DNA of 64,000 bases from Symbiodinium natans. Taxonomy: Eukaryota; Sar; Dinophyceae; Suessiales; Symbiodiniaceae. Each line of letters starts with the position of its first letter. Within the stretch, counting starts at the first letter, position 1. Below the pieces are notes generated by a model that searched no databases, had not been told where the DNA came from, and saw nothing but the letters and a program-made list of their open reading frames with translations. This document shows, in pieces, positions 33,225 through 44,282 of this stretch. The stretch spans positions 62,001 to 126,000 of the forward strand of contig CAJNDS010000426.1 in NCBI GenBank assembly GCA_905221605.1, written 5' to 3'. The position numbers were made by a program, and so were the translations under genes.

Positions 33225-36200
33225 GTGCAATATCGATCGATGACCCCGAGGATTCATCCGGAATTCTGGCGTGGCTGTATTTGTTCGGTCTGCCATCTGC
33301 AACGCATCCATTGGTACAGCGAGACGTGGACGCTGCGATTAGGATTGCGCGTGAGGGGGCGCATCATTCGCCACCTTGTGGGCGATGCTACGCTTTGCTG
33401 GGATTTCTTCTTGGCTTGGGATACCCTCCGCTGGTTGGAGCTGTGCACCTCGTGCAAGACGGATCAGGCGAGCCCAGACTTCTCATCCTCGGAGACGTCA
33501 CAGCCCATGCCCCAGCAACAGAAGATGCAGCACGCTTACCGCGCGACGTTGGCCCGCCAGATCCTGCTGCAGCCGCATATGTCCTTGCATATACAGCAGG
33601 TGATCCACTTGGCACGCTTGTCACTGCTTACTTGAATCGAACAGGCATGGTCAATCTGACCCTGACCGAACCTGGTCCCAACCAAGCCTCTGCTCTTGTG
33701 TCACGCCAGCCCAGGACCACTGCTGAAGCAGCCTGCAACGAAGCTTTGGTCAATTCATTGGGCACTCTAGCTGCCTCAACCATTGACGAGATTCAGGCTA
33801 AGTCTTGGGGTCCCGTGCCCGACCCACTTTCTCAAGGTGCATCAAAGAAGAGTGCTGACAAAGCCTTTCTTGAGCACATCCTGGCTGATCCGCCCAGGTC
33901 CTCGGCATCTGATCTTGCTAAGGCCTGCAGTATGTTGGAAGCAGGTTCTGTTCGTTCAGAGGAGCTGCCGGCAGTGGCCCGACAATCTGCCAACGTGAGT
34001 CAGCTTCGGGCTTTGGCCGCTTCCAAAGGCGATCGGAAGTCAGCTCTCCGCGTAGCTGTGGAGCACTTGCAGGAGAACGAAACTGAGAAGGCAAAACCGC
34101 TGCTTAGCAGCGTCGTGTCGGCCGTGTCTGCAGATGCATCGGATGAAGCAGACATTGAGATGGCCAAGTATTACCTGGAGCGCTTCGTCTCCTCCAACGC
34201 GTCTGATGTCACAGACGCTAGGCGACATGCTTGGCAGCATCTCGTGAAGGCTGCGGATCTTGGCAGGGAGGACGCCAAACTGCTGGTGGCCCATGCGCTT
34301 GTAGATGGAAGCGACGCGGTTGAAGCTTCGAATGGGTCAAATAGCATGGAGGCGATCCGTCGCTACAGGCAATTATTGCCAGAACCTGACAAGCCCAATG
34401 ACACGATGCCACCACCGCAGCGTCGGCATGGAGTCTTGACTCCGGTGCAAGCATTTGCAGCTTACAATTTGGGGGTGCTCTCCCTCCAAGATGGTGCTGC
34501 TCTTCCGGAGCCGAGATCTTCGGATTCCCCCGAGCTGGGCCTGGTTGGTCAGAATCACACAGAGACAACCAGAAATAGCACGGCCAGCAGCAGTGGCGAT
34601 TCGGACCGCTTGCCTTCGGACACTCTGGGCGCAGATTCTGGAGAGCGTGCCAGCGGCATCTGCGCCGCAGACGTGTCGGCTCCTCAAATCTTGGCTTTCT
34701 TTTGTGTGGAGGTGGCAGGTGGCAAACAGACAGTATTGAACTGAGACTGAACTGAGTCAGCTCAGGCAAGACTCCTTCCTGGAAGTTGCGCTGTCCCAGT
34801 CCAACATAGTTCGCCTCATCATATCCTTGGAGCGGCGGTCTGCTAGACTTGGTGATGAAGTCGGTGCGCTGATGTTGGCTATGCTCTTAAGCAACCAGGC
34901 TGCTGTTGGCGAGCAGAGAGGGTCTTTGTGGGTGTCAGGTCGCACACTTTTGATCAGGGACTCGGCAAGCACCAACCCCTGAACGTCTTCATCGACGCCA
35001 ATGGACGTGTGTGCCTGCAAACGCTAACATTGCTAATCCATCTATCTGTGTAAGGATGTACCTGGTTGGCTGCGTCAGGATAGTTACTTCGCACACTTTC
35101 ACAAAGGGATGCCCCCAGTCGGAGGCATCCAGTTTGTTCCCTCTAGCGGCTCGAACTGCAGGTCAATGATCGGGAACGGATCGACCGAACTTGGCGAGCG
35201 TTTGCAGCGTACTGCGTTTCACTGTGGGCTTCGGCTATTCCTGTTGCTTCTGCAGGGTTGTGCTGCATGGGTCATCCTTGCCTTGCTGTCTTCCTTTCCA
35301 AAAGAGCTTGATGGGCTTGGAAACACAGGATGTTATGTAGTGTCAAACGAAAGGAGAAGGCAAGCCCAATTCAAACTAATGCGTTCTGATGCTTTCTATT
35401 TTGCGCAGCTTTGTTATGATTTTGCCACATTGGCTGATCTCAATAACATCTTCTACGAATAGTTTCGTGCAAAGAGCGAACACGACACCCCATCTTATCG
35501 CTTATTTTAGCTCACTAGTTCGCGAAGGTAAGCTGCTGTGCGCCTCCCTTGTCTTGGTAAGAAGTTATAAGCGAACGCAAGGAACAAACCTTCGGGAGCC
35601 AGTTTTGAGTGCATGGATTTCGCTTGAACTGGGGATTTGTGCCATATTCGTTCTGAGGTTTTCTCTACTTGGCGCGCGCGCGCGCGCGCGCGAAGTTGTG
35701 TATCTATTCTCAGGTGACATTGGCCACGATCTCGGTCATGCCGATGCTGCGTACTTGTGGGACAAGTGGGCGGCCCATCAACCACCTCACATGGTGATGA
35801 TCCACGATGCGCAGACCCGTGAAAATGAGAAGGCAAGGCCGGGCAACCAGAGCGGCCGGTTTGCAGCACGCCGCACTAGACGACGCTGTCTGGAACACCA
35901 GGTGCACCAACCCTGCGACCTCCGTGGTTGGTGGACGTCATCTTCCCTGGACTTAGCTTCCAAGAATGTGACCTTGTTGTACGCAGCCGAGGCGGCCTGG
36001 CTCAAGGTTGCATGAAGCACTGCCGAATTTGTGGCACTTAAAGTGGCGTCACCGAAATTTTGCCCAGGTGACGGGAGGAGGCCACAGGGCAGGGCGGGTG
36101 GTGGTTGGATGTGCAGAAGAGCTCTGATGCGTGTGCGTGCTTTGACCTGTGCACAAAAGGCACTGAGATGTTCAATGCCAGCCTGGCCGACAGCCAACGT

Positions 36201-39200
36201 CTTGCAGGCTTGGAAACAAAGGAGATTATCCAGCCCAAGCCGGAGAGGGTGGAATTTCGACATTTGTATTCGTTCCTGCTGCTCGACTGGGAATGTCCTG
36301 AACCTGGCTTTGCTGCTTGTAGGGCTGTTTGCTGTCTGCCGAGTTGATGTCGATCTTTTAAGATAGTTTCAGGTGGCACACCACTGCTGATGCTTTTCCT
36401 GCTGGTGCACCTGTGCCTGTGGCTCTGCAACCTCCTGGGGCAGTGCCGCACCTTCTGGAGTTCCACCATCAGCGTGGTCGCTGGCTTTCAATTTGCAAGG
36501 GCCTTCAAGTAGGCCTGGATGTCAGCTTTGTGACTTCCTAGTACGTGCCCAGGTAAGCTTCAGATGGACAAATCCTGCAACACTGCCATCGTGGAGGGCA
36601 TGTATGTCAACTGGACTTTCCATCGCTTAGATGCCAAGGAGCCCCCTGAGGCAAGGCAGCACAGAGAACCACACTTTGCTGGGACCACCCTGTTGCGCGT
36701 TTGGGCAGGCAGATGTGAGCGAGATGGTGGCTGAAAAGCGTGAACCAGGTGCCGATCCTGCGCTCGCATCTTGGATGGGCACTAACGGTTTTTTTTTTTG
36801 CCTGTCCAAGACGAAGCACCCCGGCCGAGCCCACGTTGAAGGAAGTTGCCGCGGAATTTGTCCATGTCTTCACTCATTCGGCCACGTCTCTTTCATCAAA
36901 GCGGCCTGACTGTTTGCGAAACATATTCACAAAATGCCCACGACACCCTTAAACCTTGCTCTCCGCACCTAGCAGACACCCAAGAAAGAAGGGGTGAAAC
37001 CGCTCGCTCATGGCTGCTCATTAACAGTGCCGCTACTTCCCGTGGCATCCGCCGGCAGCTCTTGAAGAAGCTTTGTCAGGAACGGTGAGTGATGTTTCCT
37101 TCTGTTGACATTTGGACTTTCGACTTTTTGGTTACGACCTGATTGTAGACGGCCCTTGCTTCTTTTTCATCCTACTCGCCGCCGTCTAAGGTGGCAAGCA
37201 ATCCTAACATTCCGTCTGGGATCCTGGCACCAAACCCTCAACCCCTGCTGAGCATCGCTGAAGCCTAGAAAAGCGGGAAAACGGGGCGCGCGCGTGGGAA
37301 GCATTCCAGGTTGCTGCCCGCGACTTCTTGCACTGCTGGGTTCGGCCAGAACGCTACCACCGAAGCCTACAAGCAGGACCCCCAGATGCACAGGCATTTG
37401 CCATGCTGCCTTGCTGTTCTGCTCTCCCGCTTGGTTCGCTGATCACCTGAATTTGTCCTGCTAATTTTACCCCAGGCTTCCTCAAATCCGTTGTATTGCA
37501 CGGCCACTCCGGGTGTAAATTCCTGGCCGTTGTTGCACAGACTCTTGTCATCACCTCCTTACCACCTGCAAGGGTTGCCATCCTTGTGATGGAAATACAC
37601 AAAGTCCCAGGCGCATGTCGTCTTGTTTGTTGTAATGTATTGACGCCATGGGAACCCATGGCAAACGGAGTGAATGACAGGCAGCTTTTGGGATTACGCC
37701 CTCGTTGTCTTGTTGCGTACTAACTTTATAGGAACAAATGGGGATGGAGTCTCCTGGGAGGCATGATCCCATGGTTTTGAAGACAACCTATGTTTCCTGC
37801 CAACCAAGAAAGAGACAGAAACTCAAGTGACAAGATTGCGCCTGAACAGAATGTTATAATTGACAAGAATCCGAGTGCAGCATGTTTTCTGCTACAGCCA
37901 ACCCAGCTAAGCTGCTTGTGTTCTTGCTGGTCAGGACGATCAATGTCCCTCATCCGGCTTGTTTTTGTGGTTTGGACTTTGGTTTTGGGCTCCCCGATCT
38001 GCCCAACCCTCGAAAACGCTGCAGCTTGGTCCTCGGTTGCCCAGGCGAATTTGGCTGTGCAGCAGAATGGGCCTGCACAAGGTACTTGGCAGGAGCTCGT
38101 GGATCAGGGATGGCATGGCTGTGTTGCGATTTCGCCTGGGTTCATCTGAGCATGTTTCACGCGAGGAGCTCCTCTCCCTCACCGTGAGTGCTGACTGTCC
38201 GTGCTACGGCGGGTTTGGGTGCCGACGAGGTGATGGGGCTTGTGAGGCTCTCGCGAAGCAGTCGGCAGGCGCTGGCGAGGAGGGAGCGCACGCGGCTTTG
38301 CGCCTTTTGCCAAGCCCAGCTGCACCTGAACAAACAGAATCCTGAGGTCTAGAGCCTAGGGGCATTTTGTGTTTGGATGCAAAGCAGTAGAAAGTAGCAG
38401 TGCTTGCGGATGACAGAGAAGAAACTGAATTCCCATCTTGGATGAGGTGGTTGGTGGGGAGTTGTTTGCACCTGTTACTTGCAGTTTCGACTTTTGACCA
38501 GCCGCGCCTGCATGATTTTCCGGCCGGTTCCACGAACACACATCGCCAACAAGTTTCATATTACTGCCAAGTCAGCCCAGATCAGCCCAGTCAGAGCTGG
38601 GGCTTTGGAGGAGCTGTCTGCTTGTCGCCCGGGGTCTTCCCTGTGTCGGGAGGCGCGGTCTTGCGCTATTTGGCAGTAGTGGTGTAAGCCGGTGTAAGTA
38701 TGCGGTGATATGCCGTGCGAGCCTGCGAACCCATGAGGTGCCTGCAGGTTTAGAACCTGTACGACCCTTGTTCGCTGCTGCGCCTGACATCTGCGCCTTC
38801 TACTTCCATCGGAGGCATGTGGCGTCATGTGGCGCAGCTGTTGAAGTGATGTGTTGATGTCTGTGTGCGGCAGGGCGGCTCATGATGGCCGAATTGACGC
38901 CATGCATGCCATGGACTTGGAATGGTCTTATTGCGAGCAACAGGTGCTCGAGACGTATATGTCACTGCGGTTTCGAGTTGTGAGGTTCTTTCGCATGCCT
39001 TCAGCAATGGCTACCGTGGTGCCCCTCAGGATGCTGCTGAGGACTGGCTCCCTTGGCTCCCAGTTGAGAGACGCAGAGAGATGCATGTTGTGAAGCAATT
39101 GCGCATGCCATCCTGGCAGGCTTTCTACTGGAGTCAGCAGGCCATGGCAGCTGGCGACCTACGAGGGCGATTTGATGTGGCGTACTCCATTGAGAACGGT

Positions 39201-39366
39201 CTGGGCACGGAAAAAGATCCTGAGACTTGGCAGACTTAGCGAACACCACGGAAAGCACATCAAGCACAGGGCCAAGATGGTCAAAATGCACTCTTGCAAG
39301 GCACGTGCCTACGAGCTCTATCAGGAGATCCTGACAGCTCAGGCAATGAGAGCGCTTAAGGACTAA
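33225..39366 (+). CDS. Sel1-repeat protein (SEL1L/Hrd3-like candidate)
   Basis: The first long exon starts after a TAG acceptor at about 33224 and stays open to 34744. It carries TPR/Sel1-type pairs such as ARRHAWQHLVKAADLGREDA and AFAAYNLGVLSLQDGA, plus an Ala-rich region. Later pieces: 34766-34935 (SARLGDEVGALMLAMLLS), about 35720 (HADAAYLWDKWAAHQ), about 38015-38090 (AAAWSSVAQANLAVQQNG), 39003-39237 (NGYRGAPQDAAEDW, then RFDVAYSIENGLGTEKDPET), and a last exon ending TAA at 39364-39366 (KARAYELYQEILTAQAM). GLG.EKD followed by a helix pair is the Sel1 hallmark. SEL1L/Hrd3 proteins work in ER-associated degradation; this role is inferred from repeat type only. The start, a signal peptide and several joins are unresolved, and two neighbouring genes could be merged here. 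Confidence 0.55.
35671..35692. repeat. (GC)11 dinucleotide tract
   Basis: Alternating GC over 22 bases lies inside the Sel1-gene region, probably in an intron. Confidence 0.9.
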
Positions 39367-39839
39367 GGGCCGGACTGCAAAGCAGCGCGCAAGGAGAGCT
39401 CGGGGTAGCGCCGTAGCACCGTAGTGCCGCCAGGGCCACGGTGACGACCTGGCAGCAAGAGCCGCCTCCTTTCTGGCGATCCTGGCTGCCTCAGGCCGTG
39501 CCTGGGCAGGCCGCACCTAGGCAAAACCTTCGTTCCAAGAAGAAATGCATACACTTGCATACAGCCTAAATGCCACGATGCGTGAGAAGACTGAGGGCTG
39601 TTTCGAGCCGCAGGCACGGTCACAGGAGACGCTGGCTATTCATTGATAACACCACGCAATGCGCAGCATGCAGATGCAGGCCGGGACTCGACAGAAGCCT
39701 TTGTGGCTTGACCATGGCCGACATCGGCCCGTGAAACGTGGACCTGCTCTGAAGCGTGCGGACTGAAGGCTGGCCGAGGATGCTGACACACAGCTAGAGG
39801 ACGCTCCTGCACCTCGTCGTTCGGTGAAGAAGGAGATTG

Positions 39840-39983
39840 GCACAAGAAGAAGAACCTGGGAGTCACACCGAGTGGCTCAAAAGCACAATAGCTGCAGGTG
39901 ATGAGGACACCGAGTGGCTCAAAAGCACAATAGCTGCAGGTGATGAGGTTCAAAATGTGCCGCTACTTAGCCGCTTCTTGTAG
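39840..39983 (+). CDS. Possible terminal exon with duplicated 14-residue unit
   Basis: After a candidate acceptor near 39830 the + frame reads an acidic helical unit TEWLKSTIAAGDE twice in tandem and ends at TAG 39981-39983. The two 42-base units are identical, so the duplication is recent and frame-preserving. The upstream exon is unknown. The opposite strand is also open across it, so coding on + is a judgement from composition. Confidence 0.35.
   Translation, partial: AQEEEPGSHTEWLKSTIAAGDEDTEWLKSTIAAGDEVQNVPLLSRFL
39865..39948. repeat. Perfect 42-base tandem duplication
   Basis: 39865-39906 and 39907-39948 are identical, starting ACACCGAGTGGCTC. The length is a multiple of three. Confidence 0.95.
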
Positions 39984-40679
39984 TCACTCTGCACTTGATG
40001 CGCCTTGATTGCCGTAGTGCTGGCTCAGAGTTGGAAGATGCGCACGCTGTCCAACCAGTGTCTCTGAACACCTATTGCCTAGCTTGGATATTGACCCAAT
40101 CCAATCCGTGCCATGTCTTGGGGCGATGTGGAAGAGACCTTGCTGCTGGAGCCTCAGGTGGTTCCGGCCCAAGGCATTTGTGCCAATCTTTGCAGCATTC
40201 TGCACAGTTTCTGGCTCTTCCTGCTTCGAAGAAGCGCAGGCGTGGCCGTTGCTTGGCTTCATGCGATCGTCTGTCTTGCTGGATTGCGACAAGGCAGGGC
40301 TGTGCGTAGGGAAGCCAGCGCGCTTGATTGTACGTTTTGTTTGCTTGCGGAATGGCAGCGATGTGACCGTGCGCCGCCAGGCTTTGCGAGTGATGCCCAA
40401 GTTGTTGTAGCTTCTGGAAAAGGTGGAGACAGGCAGTGTGGCACAATTCCACACTTCTCTGCGTTGGGGGACCATGCCATCGGGAAGGCGGCCACAAGGA
40501 GCCCTAGCAGTGACTCGTGACATCGAGCGGCGAGTGGTGCAGGCTTGGCGCAGCCATCACTAGAAGTAGATTCCAACGATCTCCAACGTAATGATGAAAA
40601 CTTGAAGCTGGCAGGCTGGAGGCAACACGCTGGGAGCCGAAGCCTTACGAGACTGCACGATGCCAAAGAGCGAAGCTGT

Positions 40680-41340
40680 TTGTCTTCCAACAATCGAAAG
40701 GTGCTGGTGGCATCGCTGTCTTGGACTTCTGCTGACGACCTTGACCTGCACATGCTTGTGCCAGGCGAGGGGGAGATGCGAAAGTGGATTCTGCCAGCTT
40801 GTTGGCGCCAGGTGGCCAAGAAATCAGCTACAGGCAAAAGACAGCAGACGGTGGTGAATTGGATGTTGACATGTGATCTGTCCTTAGCCGTGATGTTGCG
40901 AGAGTTGTTCTGCTATTGCAGTAGGACGTAGGTCTGCCAATGTGGGACAGCCTGCCTTGCCATGACCAGGCGTGCAGGGCAAGCATGGTGGCATGCTTCT
41001 CAGGGAAGATAGTTCTCGATTTATGCCCAGTCACGCAGCCTTGCAATGATACGGGCGGCTCAGGCAAGTGTGCCGACAGGCCCGTCGAGAATATCGTTTT
41101 CCAGGATGAGCCACCTGCAGGGCTGAGCCCTGAGACCCACACACCAAAGATCTCATGTCGGCAGGCATGGCGATGAAAACCTTGTGGCCAGGGCACAGGA
41201 CCATCATGAAATGTTTCCGGCTCCGAGGCGCTACAAAATCTTTGTTCAGAATTTTAACTACCACTTGAACACCTTGCCCGAGAATATGCAGGCACAGATG
41301 GTTCGTAGACGGCGTCAATGTTTACATTCATTCATGCAAA
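40680..41340 (+). CDS. YfaP/DUF2135-like beta-sandwich domain split over exons
   Basis: Consecutive + segments match the order of blocks in this domain: about 40700-40775 (VASLSWTSADDLDLHMLVPG; the DLDLH block), about 40828-40875 (SYRQKTADGGELDVDM; the GGxLDVD block), about 41070-41120 (RPVENIVFQDEPPAG; the PVENI block) and about 41225-41280 (RYKIFVQNFNYHLN; the terminal strand). Between them the frame is broken, as expected for introns. In bacteria the domain occurs in secreted or periplasmic proteins of unclear function. A coding-like piece near 41305 (VDGVNVYIHSCKF) may continue it. Start and end are not defined; no transmembrane segment is seen. Confidence 0.5.
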
Positions 41341-44282
41341 TTCCCACGATAAGCACAGCAGGTGGCCCGCATGCAGGACGATGGGCTGTGCCGTCAGAAA
41401 CCAGGGTGTCTTTAGCACTCACCCTGCTGTAGCTCTGTGTTCTGCTTTCCCCAAGGAACCTGGCAGGCCATGTTGCAGTGTATCTGGGAACCCCATTTCC
41501 GGGTACTTCCCGCTGTTAATGAAAGGGAAGGCGCCTAGTGTTCGCGTCGGCGGCCCCAGCGATCCAATGCTCACAGGCGAAAGGACAAGCACTAAGACAC
41601 ATTCACCGGGGGCGCATGTGACTCAGCATTTTCCCGGAAATCTCATGATGTTTGATATTGGCATGTCCCTGTCTTTCGGGCGTCATCATGATGCACCTCC
41701 TAGAATCAATGTCTTGCATCTTTCGCGAATTTCAGGACTTGAATAACATCGGTCATTTGCGGGATCTGTTGTTTTTCATTGTTCTTGTCTTCGCTCGGAA
41801 ACAGCTTTCGTGCACAAAGTAAAGACGTAGTCAGATAAACTCGTGTGTTTTTCTATGTTCAGTATGAGTGATGTGTTTCCTTTATTGATTCATTATTCGT
41901 ATGCTTGGAAGCAAGAGAACAGGATAAGTAACAGGATCATGGTCAAGATTGGAAAAGCCTGTCTTTAGCCGAGTAGTAGTGAAAGAAACGAAGCAACGAA
42001 GCACATCAATTAATTTGCTGATTGTCTGTGTTTTCAACACGAACAAATGATGGCGTGTTCTTTGGCCTTTCCCTCGTACCTTGGGAAATGTCTGTTCTTC
42101 TTGCGATCGATTGTTTTCCGACGTCAGAAGCCTTTTGGAAACCGTGATTTGCAGACAAAGCGGCAAGGCCACGTACCACGCTCGGGTTCCTGCTTTAAAT
42201 TCAGTGCACCCTTCCAGCCGCTTTCATGTGGGAGACCTGGGCACAGCCATGACGAACATCCCGTACTCCTCATGAGGGGCTTGGGATTCGTGAGATCTAA
42301 GATCTTGAGAGCCCATCCCAGATCTTAAGGCAGTATCTGTCGTACACTTCGGCAGGAGGGGCGCAAGGCTTCGAAAGAAGAGATGCAGCTTCGCCTGAGC
42401 CACCTGCAAGCATGAGTTGAAAGCAGCCAAGGAAACCCGAACTTGCAGTGACACCCGTGGTCCTGTGATGTCTTGTGCTCTCTCTGCTCCAGGCCAAGAT
42501 CGGCCCGTGCTGTTTGACCTTTTGGTGAAGGCTCCAGAGCTCTCAATTTATCCAAAGTGGACGCCGACGTGTAGAGTGTTAGTAAATCTGCAGGTGCATG
42601 GCAGCAAGAAGTTGTTTGAAGGATTGTGCACGCGGAGACCTCATACCGACACCTGTGCACGAGAAAGGGTCTTGCTGCCCGTCTTTGGAAAGGCCAGCTG
42701 GAAAAACCCATGGGCCCAGCGACGCCCGGACCATCAGTTGTCCAGAGAGTCCCTGAGCGTCGAATGGCCACCACGTTCGGGTTCGCACTGGTTCAGGTCA
42801 CAGTGCTGGAGTTTGACTACGACCCCAGCAAGGCAGCCTCTTGTGTTGAAGCCCTGAGGGAAGCCCCCCTTGAAGTTCCGCTGTCCTTGACATGAGGATG
42901 AGGAAGAGCGGCTCAGCTCGCGCTTCGAAGCCACTGCAGCTCCGGAATGCGCGCTCTCAGAGAAGAGCCGTCAGTGGAGCCTATCTTGGGGGGAGCACAC
43001 GGGCGTGCGAGGCCAAAGGTATGCGGAGAGGCTTGCGCTGGCTAGCTCAGAGGCACATGGACAAGTCGGCCAGGCATGAGCAGTAACGGCTAAGTCGGCA
43101 AAGTTGTCCAGGCTCGCGCGTTGCCGGCCAGTCCGATTCCCAGATTGTCACCGACCCGCCATTCCGGAGAATTGGCTGCGACATGCTGTGACTTTGTGCA
43201 TTCAAGCAGAAGGTCAGAATGGCAAGTCCGTCCAGTCCAAAGGCACCGCGAAGGCCGAGATTGCTGCCCGCATGCCTGCACGCGTGGCATACCATCTCTT
43301 GCCAGGGTAAAAGAAGCCCTGACGGGAGCACGAAGAAAAGTCGCACTGGCAAGCGGGCAGGCCTGACAGAAGCCACGTCAACACGCAGTTTCGCCTTGTG
43401 ATCATTTTAAATCACGTGGCTGTTCAGCTCTTTGCATCTCGCATCGCTTCCTCGTCGCTGCCCAGTCGCAAGCTGTGCATTTGCAGGTCAAGGCAAGGAA
43501 GATGCAAAGCACGCCGCGCTTCAGGCCGAATCCCCGCCACAGTGGACCTCGTGAATCTTGTACCATCTTGTGCCTCCGGAAGTTCTCGAAGCGTTCATGG
43601 CCTCTCGCCACCATTGGCACTTTATGGCACGTGGATCTCGAGGCAGTTCGTAGTTCCTCTGCAGAATTGCTCACTGCAAAGCCAGTGCAGAGCCGAGTGA
43701 ACTTATAGCGTCCAGATGCCATCTACTTTCCACAGTGCCTGCTTGCCGAGTGCATGGTATGGGCTCTACTAGCCCGAATGCTTCTCAGGCATCTGTGCTG
43801 CGGTCTTTGTTGTCTGACCTGGGTACCACATGCTCGTGTCTTACATGGACTTCGGCTTCCAAACACCTCAGTACTGATGCATACACGGTCAGCTACGAGG
43901 CAAGGGCTGCATGGAAAAGGCAGAGCTGGTGGAGAAGCTGCGTCAATCTCAGTCTGAGTTCCACCACGTTCCACAATCGAAATCTGACAGCAGCCTTTTC
44001 TTTTGCCAGAAGAGGGCATAGCGAGGGCTTGAGAAAAGGGCAGTAGAAAGGGCAGTAGAAATTGTGTACCATGCGCGGATGTCGACCCAGGCTTGCTGTG
44101 GCTGGCGTCTCTTCCGAGCTGTGAGACCATGTGGCGCAGCCAAAAGATGTGGACGACCAGGATGTGTATCTGGATCTAGGTGCTTCTAGGGTGCTTGCTT
44201 CACGGCCATGATTTTCCGCTGTCCGCCTCAAATGAAGCAGTAGTAAGGGAAGAGCCTGCCTGCTCGTGCGGCCACGCTCGCC
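41341..44282. other. Mostly unassigned; one or two coding-like segments
   Basis: Possible + exons: about 42790-42895 (VTVLEFDYDPSKAASCVEAL), 42898-43015 after an AG|G (DEEERLSSRFEATAAPECAL) and about 43900-43955 (CMEKAELVEKLRQSQ, reminiscent of a SAP-type helix). None was assigned to a gene. A 369-codon open frame on the minus strand at 43893-45002 is antisense to the ATP-grasp gene and has no signal of its own. Confidence 0.35.
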
